From Syntrophaceae bacterium UBA5744 (GTDB lineage: Bacteria > Desulfobacterota > Syntrophia > Syntrophales > UBA2192), in assembly GCA_002419215.1 (NCBI GenBank), contig DIFQ01000139.1:227-64226 (forward strand): a stretch of 64,000 bases of DNA. The letters run 5' to 3'. Positions within the stretch are counted from its first letter, which is position 1. Each line of letters opens with the position of its first letter. Both the position numbers and the translations under genes were made by a program. Positions 45,208-54,483 of the stretch are shown one piece after another. Under the pieces are notes generated by a model. That model searched no databases and was not told where the DNA came from. It was given only the letters and a program-made list of their open reading frames with translations.

Positions 45208-46125
45208 ATGACGATGAAAAAGAGGAATTCCGCCGCGGGACCGTTTCTGGCCCTTGTCTTCATCTCCCTGATCTGGGGCTACAACTGGGTCGTCATGAAG
45301 GAGACGCTGCGCTACGCGGGGCCTTTCGACTTCAACGCCCTGCGGATGGCGCTCGGCAGCGTCTTTCTCTTTGCCTTCATGGCCTGGAAGAGGGAACCCC
45401 TGAGGCCGCCGTTTCCCCTGTGGACGGCCATCCTCGGGTTCGTCCAGACGGCCCTGGGCACGGGGCTCATCGTGTGGGCCCTGGAAACGGGCGGCGCCGG
45501 AAAGACCTCGATCCTTGTCTACACGATGCCTTTCTGGATCCTGCTCCTCGCCTGGCTCGTCCTGGACGAGAAGGTCCGGGGCGCCCTGTGGGTGCCCATC
45601 GTCATGGCCTTCTGCGGCCTTGTCTTCATCCTCGAGCCCTGGGCCCTCGGGGGCACGGCGCAGAGCAAGATGCTCGCCGTGATGTCCGGCGTGTGCTGGG
45701 CCACGGGCGCCGTCATCGTGAAGCTCCTGGGCAAGGGCCGGAAGCTCGACCTCATCCGGCTTACAACGTGGCAGCTCATCTTCGGGACCCTGCCGCTCGT
45801 CCCGGTGGCCTTCCTCGTGCCTTCGCAGCCCATCGAGTGGTCCCCCTACTTCATCGGGTCGATCGTCTATAACTCCATCCTCGTCTGCGGTGTGGCCTTT
45901 CTGCTGTGGACCTTCGTGATTGACCGTCTTCCCGCCGGGGTGGCCGGCCTGGGGACACTGGCCGTGCCCGTCATCGGCATGACAGGCTCGCGGCTGCAGC
46001 TGGGCGAGCAGATCGCTTTCTGGGAGGGCTGGGGAATCGCCCTCGTTGTGGCGGCCCTGGCGCTCCTGTCGATCATGCGGCTGCGCGAGCGACGGAAGGA
46101 AGCCGTCGTCCTGGGGCAGGACTAG
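45208..46125 (+). CDS. EamA/DMT-family transporter
   Basis: The 305-residue inner-membrane protein has ten predicted helices in two EamA repeats. FISLIWGYNWVVMKETLRYA marks the first repeat, and the second begins near MLAVMSGVCWATGAVIVKLL. Members export amino acids or metabolites; the substrate is unknown. The frame opens with a GTG at 45184 that overlaps the previous gene; ATG 45208 or 45214 is also plausible. Confidence 0.88.
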   Translation: MTMKKRNSAAGPFLALVFISLIWGYNWVVMKETLRYAGPFDFNALRMALGSVFLFAFMAWKREPLRPPFPLWTAILGFVQTALGTGLIVWALETGGAGKTSILVYTMPFWILLLAWLVLDEKVRGALWVPIVMAFCGLVFILEPWALGGTAQSKMLAVMSGVCWATGAVIVKLLGKGRKLDLIRLTTWQLIFGTLPLVPVAFLVPSQPIEWSPYFIGSIVYNSILVCGVAFLLWTFVIDRLPAGVAGLGTLAVPVIGMTGSRLQLGEQIAFWEGWGIALVVAALALLSIMRLRERRKEAVVLGQD

Positions 46126-46150
46126 GCCGCTACGCGGCCGGAATCGGGCA

Positions 46151-46170
46151 TCCGGAATCCGGATTCCGGA
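46151..46170. repeat. Perfect 20-nt palindrome
   Basis: TCCGGAATCCGGATTCCGGA reads the same on both strands. It lies 26 nt after the DMT transporter stop codon and may be a cruciform or terminator-like element, but no T-run follows. Confidence 0.6.
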
Positions 46171-46251
46171 AACCTGAAACTCTTTTTTGCAGCGACCTTG
46201 GCGTTAACGCTGCTGTCTGACTCGAGTGTGCAAGGGGGGAACCTCGCAGTG

Positions 46252-47925
46252 ATGACATTCATGGACCCAGCGAAAGAAAAGGCAGAGATGCGCCGGACCG
46301 TTCGGCTTGCCGCTTTCGGCCTGTCCCGAAGGGACGCGATTCTCTGCGCGGCAGCCCTCGCGTGCGCCCTGCTCCTCGGGGCCTGGGGATTGACGAACCA
46401 CGCCTTCCGGGACGACGAGGCCGGCACGGCCCTCTTTGCCCGCAATCTCCTGGCCACGGGGGAACTGACCGCCTGGGACGGCGTCAACCTCATCGGCTTC
46501 CGCCAGGGGATGCAGCTCGACGAAGGGCTGCAGAACGCCTTTGCGCCGCCCCTGCAGTATTACATCGCGGCGGCGGGGTTTTTCCTCTTCGGGGAGACGA
46601 CCTTCGGCGGCCGCATCCTCTTTCTCATCGCGGGGATTCTCACCCTGCCCGTGCTGATGATATGGGCCCGGCGGCACTTCGACGGGCGCGTGCCGGTCTG
46701 GCTGCCGGCCCTCATCGTCGCTTTCGCACCGGCCTGGCTGCTGTTCATCCGCCAGTGCAGCTATTTCGCGCCGGCCATGCTCTTTACGCTCTGCCTGCTG
46801 GCTGCCTGGTCCTGGACAGGCGCGACGAGGCGCTCCCGGTTGACGGTCCTGGCAGCCGGCGCGCTCTCCACGGCCGCTCTCTGGTATGCCAGCTACCTCA
46901 ACGCGGCCGCCGCCCTGGCCATGCTGCCCGTTTTTCTGCTCGACGGCCGGTACCGAACCCGGCAGAAGGGGGCTTTCCTCGGCGTCGTCCTGGCCGTCTC
47001 CCTGATCTGCGGCATCCACATCTGGCTTGCAAAGGGCCCGACGGCGGACCAGTTCTTCATCACGGGGATCGATCGCGTTGCGGCTCTTTTTGCCCGGCAC
47101 ATGGCTGGTCTGGGCACCTTCGAGTTTTTTCCCGTGCTCCTGGCGGTGGTCATGATGGTGCCCTTTGCCGGGCAGCGTTTCGGGCGCCTGCGCCGGTTCG
47201 CCCGCCAGGGCTGGGTTGTCTTTCTGGCCATGGTCGCGGCGATTGCGGCGACGGCCCTCTTTTCCCCCCAGCCCGTCAGCGGCGCGGCGAGTGCGGACAT
47301 GCGCTACGTGGCGCCCCTCATCGTTGTCGGCGCCGCCGTGACGTCGGTCTGTCTCGTCATCCTGTGGGATCTCTCGCGCCCCCTCGCCTGCATTGCGGCC
47401 CTGCTGGTCGTGATGACCAATGCGCTGACGCTCTCGTGGGTTGCCGTCCCGCAGATCCCGCTGCGGAGCACGCTCCTGAGCTATGTCGCGGAGGGGGCGC
47501 AGGATTACAGGACGGGGACGGAGGCTCTCGTGGAGGCCGCGGCGGCTCTTCCCGGGGGAAGCACGGTGCTGATCTTCCCCGACCTCATGACCTACGGGCC
47601 CATGTTCTATGTGCCGGGGCAGCGATACTGCTGGCAGCTCACGGAACGGAAAATCCTGCAGCCGGGCCTGCGCGAGACCCTCCCCGACTATCTCTTCGTC
47701 GAACGGGCGCGTCCGGATTACATCCTCACCGGTCCCGTCGCGCCGGAATCGCTCATCGCCCGGTTCGAGGGAAAATTCGGCAAGGGGTCGTACCGCCTGC
47801 GGGGCTACCTCCCGGGCGATTGGCGGGACTGCAGCCGGCCGGAGATTCCCCTGCACTGCTTCGGACCGCCTCCTGCGCGGCCGGGGCAGCAGGGCATTGC
47901 CGTCATCGAGTCGACGGGGCGCTGA
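46252..47925 (+). CDS. GT39-like polytopic glycosyltransferase-type membrane protein
   Basis: The 557-residue protein has about eleven membrane helices. It has the acidic DDE motif after the first helix (NHAFRDDEAGTALFARNLL, near residues 47-65) typical of the ArnT/PMT (GT39, GT-C) superfamily. These use polyprenyl-phosphate sugars in the periplasm; donor and acceptor cannot be predicted. A soluble C-terminal domain (about 430-557) follows the helices. The start at 46252 is chosen over the upstream TTG at 46198; GGGGGGA lies 11 nt away. Confidence 0.8.
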   Translation: MTFMDPAKEKAEMRRTVRLAAFGLSRRDAILCAAALACALLLGAWGLTNHAFRDDEAGTALFARNLLATGELTAWDGVNLIGFRQGMQLDEGLQNAFAPPLQYYIAAAGFFLFGETTFGGRILFLIAGILTLPVLMIWARRHFDGRVPVWLPALIVAFAPAWLLFIRQCSYFAPAMLFTLCLLAAWSWTGATRRSRLTVLAAGALSTAALWYASYLNAAAALAMLPVFLLDGRYRTRQKGAFLGVVLAVSLICGIHIWLAKGPTADQFFITGIDRVAALFARHMAGLGTFEFFPVLLAVVMMVPFAGQRFGRLRRFARQGWVVFLAMVAAIAATALFSPQPVSGAASADMRYVAPLIVVGAAVTSVCLVILWDLSRPLACIAALLVVMTNALTLSWVAVPQIPLRSTLLSYVAEGAQDYRTGTEALVEAAAALPGGSTVLIFPDLMTYGPMFYVPGQRYCWQLTERKILQPGLRETLPDYLFVERARPDYILTGPVAPESLIARFEGKFGKGSYRLRGYLPGDWRDCSRPEIPLHCFGPPPARPGQQGIAVIESTGR

Positions 47926-47965
47926 AGGCTCCACGGGCCCGTGCAAAGAGCATTCCGGTTTGCGA

Positions 47966-49045
47966 TCAGGTCTGAAAGGACAGGGAAGGGTCGAACCAGC
48001 TGAGGGCCCGGTCGTTTTTCTCCCGCGGGTAGGCGTGGTAGAGGTCGTCGACGATCTCGAGCGTCACATCGGCACCGGCGGCGGCAAGTTCCTTTTCACC
48101 CCTCTTCGCCCGCCAGGCCGGGAACATCCAGTCTTTTGCCCCGTGTACCCAGTAAATCCGTCTTCCCGTCGCGTGTCTCAGGTCGAAAGGCGCCAGGATG
48201 CCCGAAAAAACGGCAAAGTGCGTGAAAGGCGTCTCCCTGTCGAGAGAGCGCTTGAGGGCGTAGGTCGCCCCGTCGGAAAGCCCCGTGAGCAGGATGCGGC
48301 TGCGGTCGATGTTCCACCGACCGAGCGAAAACGCGAGGAGTTGCTCCAGCATCTCTCCGTCGGCGTCGGGACCCGTGATGGTCCAGGTGATGTTGAGGGA
48401 CGTGGGGCAGGCCAGCGCGAAACGCCGGCTGCGCGCCTCGCGGAGCCATGTCCAGACGGTATCCCTGCCGTGACCGAAGCCGCCGTGCAGCGCAATGACG
48501 AGGGGGAGCCGCTCCGACCTGCCGCGGTCCTCGGGGATGTAGAACGAGGCGGCGCCTCTTGCGTAGGGCTCCGCAGCGGGGCCGCCATGGAAGAGGCCCT
48601 TTGCGGGATCGGCGCCGGGGTCGGGAAGGTATTCGGAAGCGCGGCTGCGGGCCTGCGGCTCGAGGAAGTAGCGGTTTACAGCAGGGCTCACCGGGCAGAG
48701 CGGAAGGAGAAGCTCCTGCGCGCGGTGGATCCTCCGGCCGGCCTTCCGGAAGTTGATCAGCGAGGGTTCGAGCCCGTCGGCCTCCGTTGCCGTCGTCAGG
48801 GCATCGAGGCACAGGGCCGAGGCCTCGAGGAGCGCCTTGCGGACCGGCTCCGCATCTGCCGGCGACGGATCGTCCACGAGGTCCTCCTGGGCCTTTGCCA
48901 GCTCACCCCGGAAAGGGGCGAACTGCCCGCGCAGTTGCGGCACGATGCCCGGGAAATAGGCCCGCTGGGCCGACTCGAAGCTCTCCAGCGCGGCGGTGAG
49001 CCGCTCTGCAAGCGCTTCCATGTTTGTCAGGGCATCGGGAGACAA
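47966..49045 (-). CDS. Alpha/beta-hydrolase (esterase or depolymerase-like)
   Basis: The 359-residue protein has an N-terminal helical region (about 1-120) with no match, then an alpha/beta-hydrolase domain. The oxyanion loop is in LPLVIALHGGFGHGRD, the serine nucleophile in ILLTGLSDGATYAL, the aspartate near VHGAKDWMFP and the histidine in DDLYHAYPREK. A signal peptide is not obvious. A TTG at 49045 has GGAGGA 8 nt upstream; ATG 49021 and TTG 49066 are alternatives. Confidence 0.82.
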   Translation of the reverse strand: MSPDALTNMEALAERLTAALESFESAQRAYFPGIVPQLRGQFAPFRGELAKAQEDLVDDPSPADAEPVRKALLEASALCLDALTTATEADGLEPSLINFRKAGRRIHRAQELLLPLCPVSPAVNRYFLEPQARSRASEYLPDPGADPAKGLFHGGPAAEPYARGAASFYIPEDRGRSERLPLVIALHGGFGHGRDTVWTWLREARSRRFALACPTSLNITWTITGPDADGEMLEQLLAFSLGRWNIDRSRILLTGLSDGATYALKRSLDRETPFTHFAVFSGILAPFDLRHATGRRIYWVHGAKDWMFPAWRAKRGEKELAAAGADVTLEIVDDLYHAYPREKNDRALSWFDPSLSFQT

Positions 49046-49084
49046 GACTTCTTCCTCCGGCTGCAAATCCCCCTTGCTTCTTTT

Positions 49085-49170
49085 TCACCCTCACCCTGAC
49101 CCTCTCCAACAAGAGGAAGGAGAGGCATTCACCCTCACCCCGGCCCTCTCCCCTCAGGGGAGAGGGAGAT
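49085..49170. repeat. CTCTCC-type short inverted repeats
   Basis: Copies of the CACCCTCACCC...CCTCTCC...GGAGAGG repeat occur in the gap between the esterase and the large lipoprotein gene, one of them with a near-perfect stem (CCCTCTCCCCTCAGGGGAGA). Confidence 0.65.
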
Positions 49171-49242
49171 TATGGAAGCGACCTCCAGAGGGAGAGGGAA
49201 ATCAAGGTAGTGGCCCTCATAGGGGGAAAGAGGGGGATTTTT

Positions 49243-50940
49243 CTACTTGTCGATGGTTGCTTCCGTCATGTCCTGTTGGGCGTCGATCTCGACCTTTACG
49301 GGAGTCACCTGCAGGGCGCCGTCCTGTCCCTTCGGGGTGAAGGTGAAGATGTGCACGATCCTCAGATCGGCCTGCTCCGCAGGGCCTTCATATTCCTTGT
49401 AGCCCCACGTCCAGCCATCGAGCCTGTACGAGGAAGGGTTTGCAAGCTGTCGCAGGGCTTCGCCGTATGTGGTCTCGTAGGGCCTGATGCGGGCTATCTT
49501 CAATGCCCCCGTGATCTCCCGCCAGACCTTGGCCGCCCTGGCGACCGACCCGTCGTTGTTCAACTGGAGCCGGATCTGTCCGCCGTCGCCGAGCACGGGA
49601 ACGGATTTTCCGTCCAGTTCGATCTGGCGCCGGAAGGTGATGAAAACGCTCTTCTGGCGCCTGATCATCTCGAATGTCCTGTTGCTCACCGGGGCCGTTT
49701 CGAGCATCATGCGGACTCCCTCGGGCTTCGCGGCGGCCTCGGTCAGGCCCCATTCCCGCAGGAACCGGGCGGCGCGATCCAGGTACTGATCCTCTTTCAG
49801 CGCCCGATCGTCGGGATCGAACTTGATCTCCCCGTTCAGGTAGAGCGCCCCGCTGGCGGGGCGGACTCGCACGGAGAGGCCTGTGGCATTTTCCAGGTCC
49901 GAGGAGACGAGCATGCCGTCCTGCCGTTCGAAGACCAGTTTCTTCAATGTTGACGGAAGCGGCATGGGTTTGAGCCCGAAGATGGGCGCCCAGAGAGGGG
50001 AGCCTGTCTCGGCGGGCCTGCCGGGCTGGTGGGTGGAGCGGAAGGGGACGGGGTACTGCATATGGTAGTGGGATGTGCCGGAGGGATTGGGTGACGTGAA
50101 AAGCCTCTCGTCGAAAAGGGGTGTTCGCTCGACACTTGCACTTCCCAGGGTGATGCAGAGGGGAAGGGCGCCCTCGCGCTGCCGGCGAAACCCTTCGATG
50201 AAGGCGTCAGCCGGCGCCAGGCGGTTAGAGGACCGGTCATAGAGGTCCCAGACCCGGCGGGCATCGTCGGGGTGGCAGAAGGCGGCCGTCGAGAAGCCGC
50301 AGGCCATCCGCAGTCCCGGCGCGAGCATGCCGCCCCATCGCTCGGAGACATTCCTGATATGCACCGTGTCCTGCGAGCCTTCGTAGCTCTCGGGACAGCC
50401 GAAATCCGGAGCGCCCCCCGGGCATTGCCGCGGCCCGTGGGCGAAGACGTTCGAGGCGCACTGCCAGAAGTACCGCAGGCCGTCTCCGTCGCCCCGGCCG
50501 TTGCCGAGCCGCATTCTTCCCGGTTCCACGACATGCGTCTCCGAGGCGCTCTGGGGGCACTTTTCCGGGTCCCGGCCGTTCGGCATGACAAGCCATGTCT
50601 CCGGCGTGCCGTGCGATGCGCTGAAAAAGAGCGTTGCCGTGTCGACGCCGTTGTAAGGGGCCGTGTCGTTTCCGGCGGGATCGAGTCGCGGGTCCTGATA
50701 ATAAGGCTCGGCGTAGCACAGGCCCTCGTGCATCAGGGTCTTGTCGGAAGCAGGGAAGGGGGCATACTTCAGGAACTCCCCGGCCATCTCCCGCGACCCG
50801 CCCGGTGCGCCGGGGGCTGCCCTGAGAGTGGGTTTCGAGAATTCAGAGGGGATGAGCGTGTGCCCGGGATGGCAGGATGTGATAATCACCCCTCCCATGA
50901 ATGCCACGGCCCAGGCGATCGTTCGTTTCTTCGTCGGCAT
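49243..50940 (-). CDS. Large secreted lipoprotein, unknown family
   Basis: The 565-residue precursor has lipobox ITSC (cysteine near residue 23 in GGVIITSCHPG). An early segment, DTATLFFSASHGTPETWLVM, resembles the HG-type motif of the caspase-like or DUF6345-type proteins. Many cysteines (about 15 in residues 23-300) suggest disulphide bonds. The C-terminal part (about 330-560) looks like repeats of a PepSY/beta domain, with SVRVRPASGALYLNGEIKFD. I cannot assign a function. It has a weak Shine-Dalgarno sequence. It lies downstream of a 58-residue gene on the same strand. Confidence 0.65.
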   Translation of the reverse strand: MPTKKRTIAWAVAFMGGVIITSCHPGHTLIPSEFSKPTLRAAPGAPGGSREMAGEFLKYAPFPASDKTLMHEGLCYAEPYYQDPRLDPAGNDTAPYNGVDTATLFFSASHGTPETWLVMPNGRDPEKCPQSASETHVVEPGRMRLGNGRGDGDGLRYFWQCASNVFAHGPRQCPGGAPDFGCPESYEGSQDTVHIRNVSERWGGMLAPGLRMACGFSTAAFCHPDDARRVWDLYDRSSNRLAPADAFIEGFRRQREGALPLCITLGSASVERTPLFDERLFTSPNPSGTSHYHMQYPVPFRSTHQPGRPAETGSPLWAPIFGLKPMPLPSTLKKLVFERQDGMLVSSDLENATGLSVRVRPASGALYLNGEIKFDPDDRALKEDQYLDRAARFLREWGLTEAAAKPEGVRMMLETAPVSNRTFEMIRRQKSVFITFRRQIELDGKSVPVLGDGGQIRLQLNNDGSVARAAKVWREITGALKIARIRPYETTYGEALRQLANPSSYRLDGWTWGYKEYEGPAEQADLRIVHIFTFTPKGQDGALQVTPVKVEIDAQQDMTEATIDK

Positions 50941-50968
50941 GAATCGATAAGGGGAGCTGCGCCGGGCG

Positions 50969-51145
50969 CTATTTTTTCTTTTCGATGGTTTTTGACTTGA
51001 TCTTCTTGATCTCCTCCAGCAACTCCGCCTTCTTGATGAGGCCCTTCTTGTCCAGCAGGTTCACGAGAGCCTCCGACAGCACCACTTCGTAGACCATCAT
51101 CTCTTTAATGTCCTCGAACTGTTCCGGGTCCATCTCTTTCGCCAT
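50969..51145 (-). CDS. 58-residue helical protein (small ORF)
   Basis: ATG 51145 to stop 50969 encodes 58 residues beginning MAKEMDPEQFEDIKEMMVYE and ending in KIKSKTIEKKK. The sequence is almost wholly helical and highly charged. GGAGGAGA lies 6 nt before the ATG. It lies 28 nt upstream of the large lipoprotein gene on the same strand. I do not recognise it. Confidence 0.65.
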   Translation of the reverse strand: MAKEMDPEQFEDIKEMMVYEVVLSEALVNLLDKKGLIKKAELLEEIKKIKSKTIEKKK

Positions 51146-51294
51146 GGGATTCTCCTCCGAACGCCTGTGAAGTCTTTTCCGTCTATCCGGTCTGTCCCGT
51201 CATGCCGCCTGCGGAGGCGGTAATTGAGAATCGGGTACTGGACATTGTGAAGCCCGAAGCCCGTCTACACCTTACACCCATGTCCCTTTTTATT

Positions 51295-52812
51295 TCAAGC
51301 GATGAAGAGGTCCTTCGAGGAAAAGTTCGGGTCGCTCGTGAGGTTCACGCCGAGGCGCCTCAGGCCCGCCTCGTCGCCGGGCGTGGGGATGTGCGTCATG
51401 TGCACCTCGCAGTTCTTCAGTTCCTTGAGTTTCTCCAGGGCCAGCTGCGCAGCCGGGTTGGTCGTCGAGCTGATGGAGAGCGCGATGAGCGTCTCCTCCA
51501 TGTCGAGGCTCACGCTCTTCTCGTCGAGGATGCCCGTCTTGAGGTTCCGGACGGCTTCGGTGATGGATTCGGGCAGCAGCTTGATCTTGCCCGGGATCCC
51601 GGCCAGGTGCTTGATGGCGTGGATGACGACACTCGATGCGGCGTGCATCAGCGGAGAGTTGTTTCCCGTGACGATCGTGCCGTCCCGCAACTCGATCGCC
51701 GCCCCGCAGAAGATTCCCTCGTCGCCCTTGTCCTGGGCCTGCGCCTCGCGGGCCGCCTGGCGGGCCGGTTCGACGATCATGCGGTACTCGGGAACGAGGT
51801 GGAAGTCTTTCAGCAGAAGCTCGACACGCTGCACGGTCCCGCGGTCGGCAAACCCCATGGCGTACTCGCAGCGGTACCGGAAGTAGCGCCGGATGAGCTC
51901 CTGCCTGGCGGCCTCGCGGGTCACCTCGTCGTCGACGATGGCAAAGCCCGCGCGGTTCACGCCCATGTCCGTGGGCGACTTGTAGAAGGACTCGCCCCCC
52001 GTGATCCGCTCCATGATGCGCCTCACCAGCGGGAAGGCGTCCACGTCGCGGTTGTAATTGACGGCCGTTTTCCCGTAGGCCTCCAGGTGGAAGGGGTCGA
52101 TGATGTTGAAGTCCCGGATGTCGGCCGTGGCGGCCTCGTAGGCCACATTGACCGGGTGCTTGAGCGGGATGTTCCAGATCGGGAACGTCTCGAACTTGGC
52201 GTAGCCCGAGTGGATGCCGCGCCGGTAGTCGTGGTAGAGCTGCGAGAGGCACGTGGCGAGCTTGCCGCTCCCGGGCCCGGGGCCCGTCACGACGACGAGG
52301 GGCTTTGTCGATTCGATGTAGTCGTTGGCGCCGTAGCCCTCGTCGCTCACGATGAGGTCCACGTCGGTGGGGTAGCCCTTCGTGTAGCGGTGCGTGAAGA
52401 CCCGGATGTCGCGCCGCTCGAGCTTGTTCTTGAACTGCTTCGCCGCGGGCTGGTTCTCGAAGCGCGTGATCACGACGCCCAGCACGCTGATGCCCCGGTT
52501 GCGCAGGTCGTCGATCAGCTTCAGGGCGTCGGCGTCGTAGGTGATGCCGAAATCGGCGCGGATCTTCTTCCGCTCGATGTCGCCTGCGAAGATGCAGAGC
52601 AGCAGGTCAACCTTGTCCTTGAGGTGCTGAAGGAGCCTCAGCTTCACGTTGGGGTCGTAGCCCGGAAGCACGCGGGCCGCGTGGTAGTCGAAAAGAAGCT
52701 TCCCGCCGAACTCGAGGTAGAGGCGGTTGTTGTACTTCGCGACCCGCCCCAGGATCTCCGCCGACTGCTCCTCGATGTACTTCTCGTTGTCGAACCCCAC
52801 CCTTCCGTTCAT
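51295..52812 (-). CDS. DUF1846 family protein
   Basis: The 505-residue cytoplasmic protein matches the DUF1846 family over its full length: VGFDNEKYIEEQSAEILGRV at the start, CIFAGDIERKKIRADFGITY, VTGPGPGSGKLATCLSQLYH (a P-loop-like glycine motif, near residues 175-194) and MGVNRAGFAIVDDEVTREAA. Structures of the family exist, but no activity is established. The GPGPGSGK loop suggests nucleotide binding. AGGTGGGG precedes the ATG. Single gene. Confidence 0.9.
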   Translation of the reverse strand: MNGRVGFDNEKYIEEQSAEILGRVAKYNNRLYLEFGGKLLFDYHAARVLPGYDPNVKLRLLQHLKDKVDLLLCIFAGDIERKKIRADFGITYDADALKLIDDLRNRGISVLGVVITRFENQPAAKQFKNKLERRDIRVFTHRYTKGYPTDVDLIVSDEGYGANDYIESTKPLVVVTGPGPGSGKLATCLSQLYHDYRRGIHSGYAKFETFPIWNIPLKHPVNVAYEAATADIRDFNIIDPFHLEAYGKTAVNYNRDVDAFPLVRRIMERITGGESFYKSPTDMGVNRAGFAIVDDEVTREAARQELIRRYFRYRCEYAMGFADRGTVQRVELLLKDFHLVPEYRMIVEPARQAAREAQAQDKGDEGIFCGAAIELRDGTIVTGNNSPLMHAASSVVIHAIKHLAGIPGKIKLLPESITEAVRNLKTGILDEKSVSLDMEETLIALSISSTTNPAAQLALEKLKELKNCEVHMTHIPTPGDEAGLRRLGVNLTSDPNFSSKDLFIA

Positions 52813-52902
52813 TTCCCCACCTGCCCGGTTACGAAAGTGTAACGCCTACGGGGGTGGAGGTTAACGCTTTTCGGGTGCTTTGTAAAGCCTTTTACCGCCG
52901 CA

Positions 52903-53514
52903 TCATTTGACCGTGAACGACGACTGGATCTCGTCGGAGGTCGTGTCGGACTTGACGGTGCAGGTCACGATGTAGAGGCCCTTCTTCGCGTCGGCGGGCA
53001 GGGTCAGGGGGATGCTGGCCGTGTAGGTTCCGGCGGACCTCGTCACGCGGACTTCCGGGTTTCCCACCAGCGCCCCGTTGTGCCGGATCTCCCTCTTCTC
53101 GGTCAGCGCGAGCTGCGTGTCCGCCGAAGGGGTGAGCACGGCATAGGTCATCTTCAGGTCGACATTTCCCCCGGCGCTGACGGTCTGCGGCGCGACGGAG
53201 ACATCCTCGATCTTGAGCATGGGCCCCTTCGAGGGGTCATAGTTGTACCGTTTTGCCGTATCGGTGCCCGTCCGTTTCTGGTCGTAGTAGTAGTGCCCGA
53301 TGGCGCCGCCGACGAGCGCGCCGATGAGGCCGCCGATGACGGCGCTCGAGGCGTCTTTGCCCAGGACGCCTCCCAGAACGGCGCCTGCCGCCGCTCCGAC
53401 GCCCGCCCCGGTCGCAGCGCCCTTGTGCTCATCCGGCACCGTCGGCACGGTCTCGCAGCTCGACACGAACACAAAGGCCACGATCACCAGCAATGCAAGA
53501 ATCCTGTTTCTCAT
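52903..53514 (-). CDS. Glycine-zipper lipoprotein
   Basis: The 203-residue precursor has lipobox VSSC (cysteine near residue 20). A glycine-zipper segment (about 34-72) with repeated GxxxG motifs (GAGVGAAAGAVLGGVLG then GGLIGALVGGAIGHYYYD) is followed by a beta-rich C-terminal domain (about 95-203). Similar proteins lie in the outer membrane or periplasm; the exact role is unknown. GGAGGG lies 6 nt before the ATG at 53514, which rules out the longer frame upstream. Confidence 0.8.
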   Translation of the reverse strand: MRNRILALLVIVAFVFVSSCETVPTVPDEHKGAATGAGVGAAAGAVLGGVLGKDASSAVIGGLIGALVGGAIGHYYYDQKRTGTDTAKRYNYDPSKGPMLKIEDVSVAPQTVSAGGNVDLKMTYAVLTPSADTQLALTEKREIRHNGALVGNPEVRVTRSAGTYTASIPLTLPADAKKGLYIVTCTVKSDTTSDEIQSSFTVK

Positions 53515-53685
53515 GGGATGCCCTCCTTTCGGGGTGTTGTCTTGTTGAAGCCTCGAAGCGAAGCAAGAGATGCATGATCCCGGGAACGCCACACTCTGCC
53601 TGCCTGGAAGGGATTGACTCATCGATTATTTTACAACTCCATGCATCCGTTGCAAGGAATACTTGAGCCGGCTATCAGGCGACGC

Positions 53686-54321
53686 TCAGGGCAGCAGGAG
53701 GCGGATCAGCATCAGGATGACGCGGCGAAAGAGATCGATCAGGGGATCGAGAGCCCCGAGATACAGCAGGCCGACAATGATGAAGAAGCCATAGGGCTCG
53801 AGGCGCAGAAGCACGTATCGCAACTTCTCCGGTGCAAACCCCATGAGGATCTTCGAGCCGTCCAGGGGAGGGATCGGGATCAGGTTGAAGGCCGCCAGCA
53901 TGATGTTGATCTGCGCCATGTAGTAGAGGACCGGCGCAAGGACCCCCGACGGGGAGGGCGACAGGAGATGATCGAGCAGGAAGGCCGCAAAGGCCAGGAT
54001 CAGGTTCGCGACGACCCCGGCCGCGGAAACGAAGATGAACCCCCTGCGCGGGTCGCGGAGATTTTCGAAATTCACCGGCACCGGCTTTGCCCATCCGAAG
54101 CCGAACAGGAAAAGCATGAGCGTGCCGATCGGGTCGAGATGCCTGAGCGGGTTAAGGCTGAGCCTGCCCTGCCACCTGGCCGTCTCGTCGCCCATCCGGT
54201 GGGCCACCCAGCCGTGGGCCAGCTCGTGGATGATGACGGAATACAGAAGCGGTACGGCGACAAGGACGAAGGTGAGGGGGTCCTTGAGCAGCAGATTGAG
54301 CAGGCCCATGCGCGGGTTCAT
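53686..54321 (-). CDS. Site-2 protease family (M50) membrane zinc metalloprotease
   Basis: The 211-residue membrane protein has about four to five helices. The zinc site is HELAHGWVAHRMGD (HExxH near residues 31-35), and the later NLIPIPPLDGSKIL segment carries the third-ligand LDG motif (near 154-156). It has no CBS or PDZ domain. Such proteases cut membrane substrates such as anti-sigma factors or toxins; the target is unknown. AAGGAG abuts the ATG, and the internal M5 (54309) is 12 nt away, so the exact start is open. Confidence 0.9.
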   Translation of the reverse strand: MNPRMGLLNLLLKDPLTFVLVAVPLLYSVIIHELAHGWVAHRMGDETARWQGRLSLNPLRHLDPIGTLMLFLFGFGWAKPVPVNFENLRDPRRGFIFVSAAGVVANLILAFAAFLLDHLLSPSPSGVLAPVLYYMAQINIMLAAFNLIPIPPLDGSKILMGFAPEKLRYVLLRLEPYGFFIIVGLLYLGALDPLIDLFRRVILMLIRLLLP

Positions 54322-54404
54322 CTCCTTGCGGCGTCTTTTTCTTTTTGAGCTTGTTTCATTTTACGAAGGCACTGTCAAGGCGGAGTTGGCAGCGCCGCGC
54401 AAAA

Positions 54405-54438
54405 GGGGTCGCCTGTCCCGTCCGGGACCGGCGACCCC
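54405..54438 (-). terminator. Long hairpin, terminator for the radical SAM gene
   Basis: The nested stem GGGGTCGCC / GGCGACCCC (54405-54413 with 54430-54438) with inner GTCCC/GGGAC is followed on the minus strand by TTTT. Confidence 0.65.
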
Positions 54439-54483
54439 CGCTGTTTTCCGGTGTGCCAAAAAATCTGACTAAACGCCCGTCGC

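Noticed and set aside
46204..47946. 580-codon open frame on the minus strand
   Set aside because: Antisense to the GT39-like membrane protein; its Arg/Gln/Pro-rich text is typical of a shadow.
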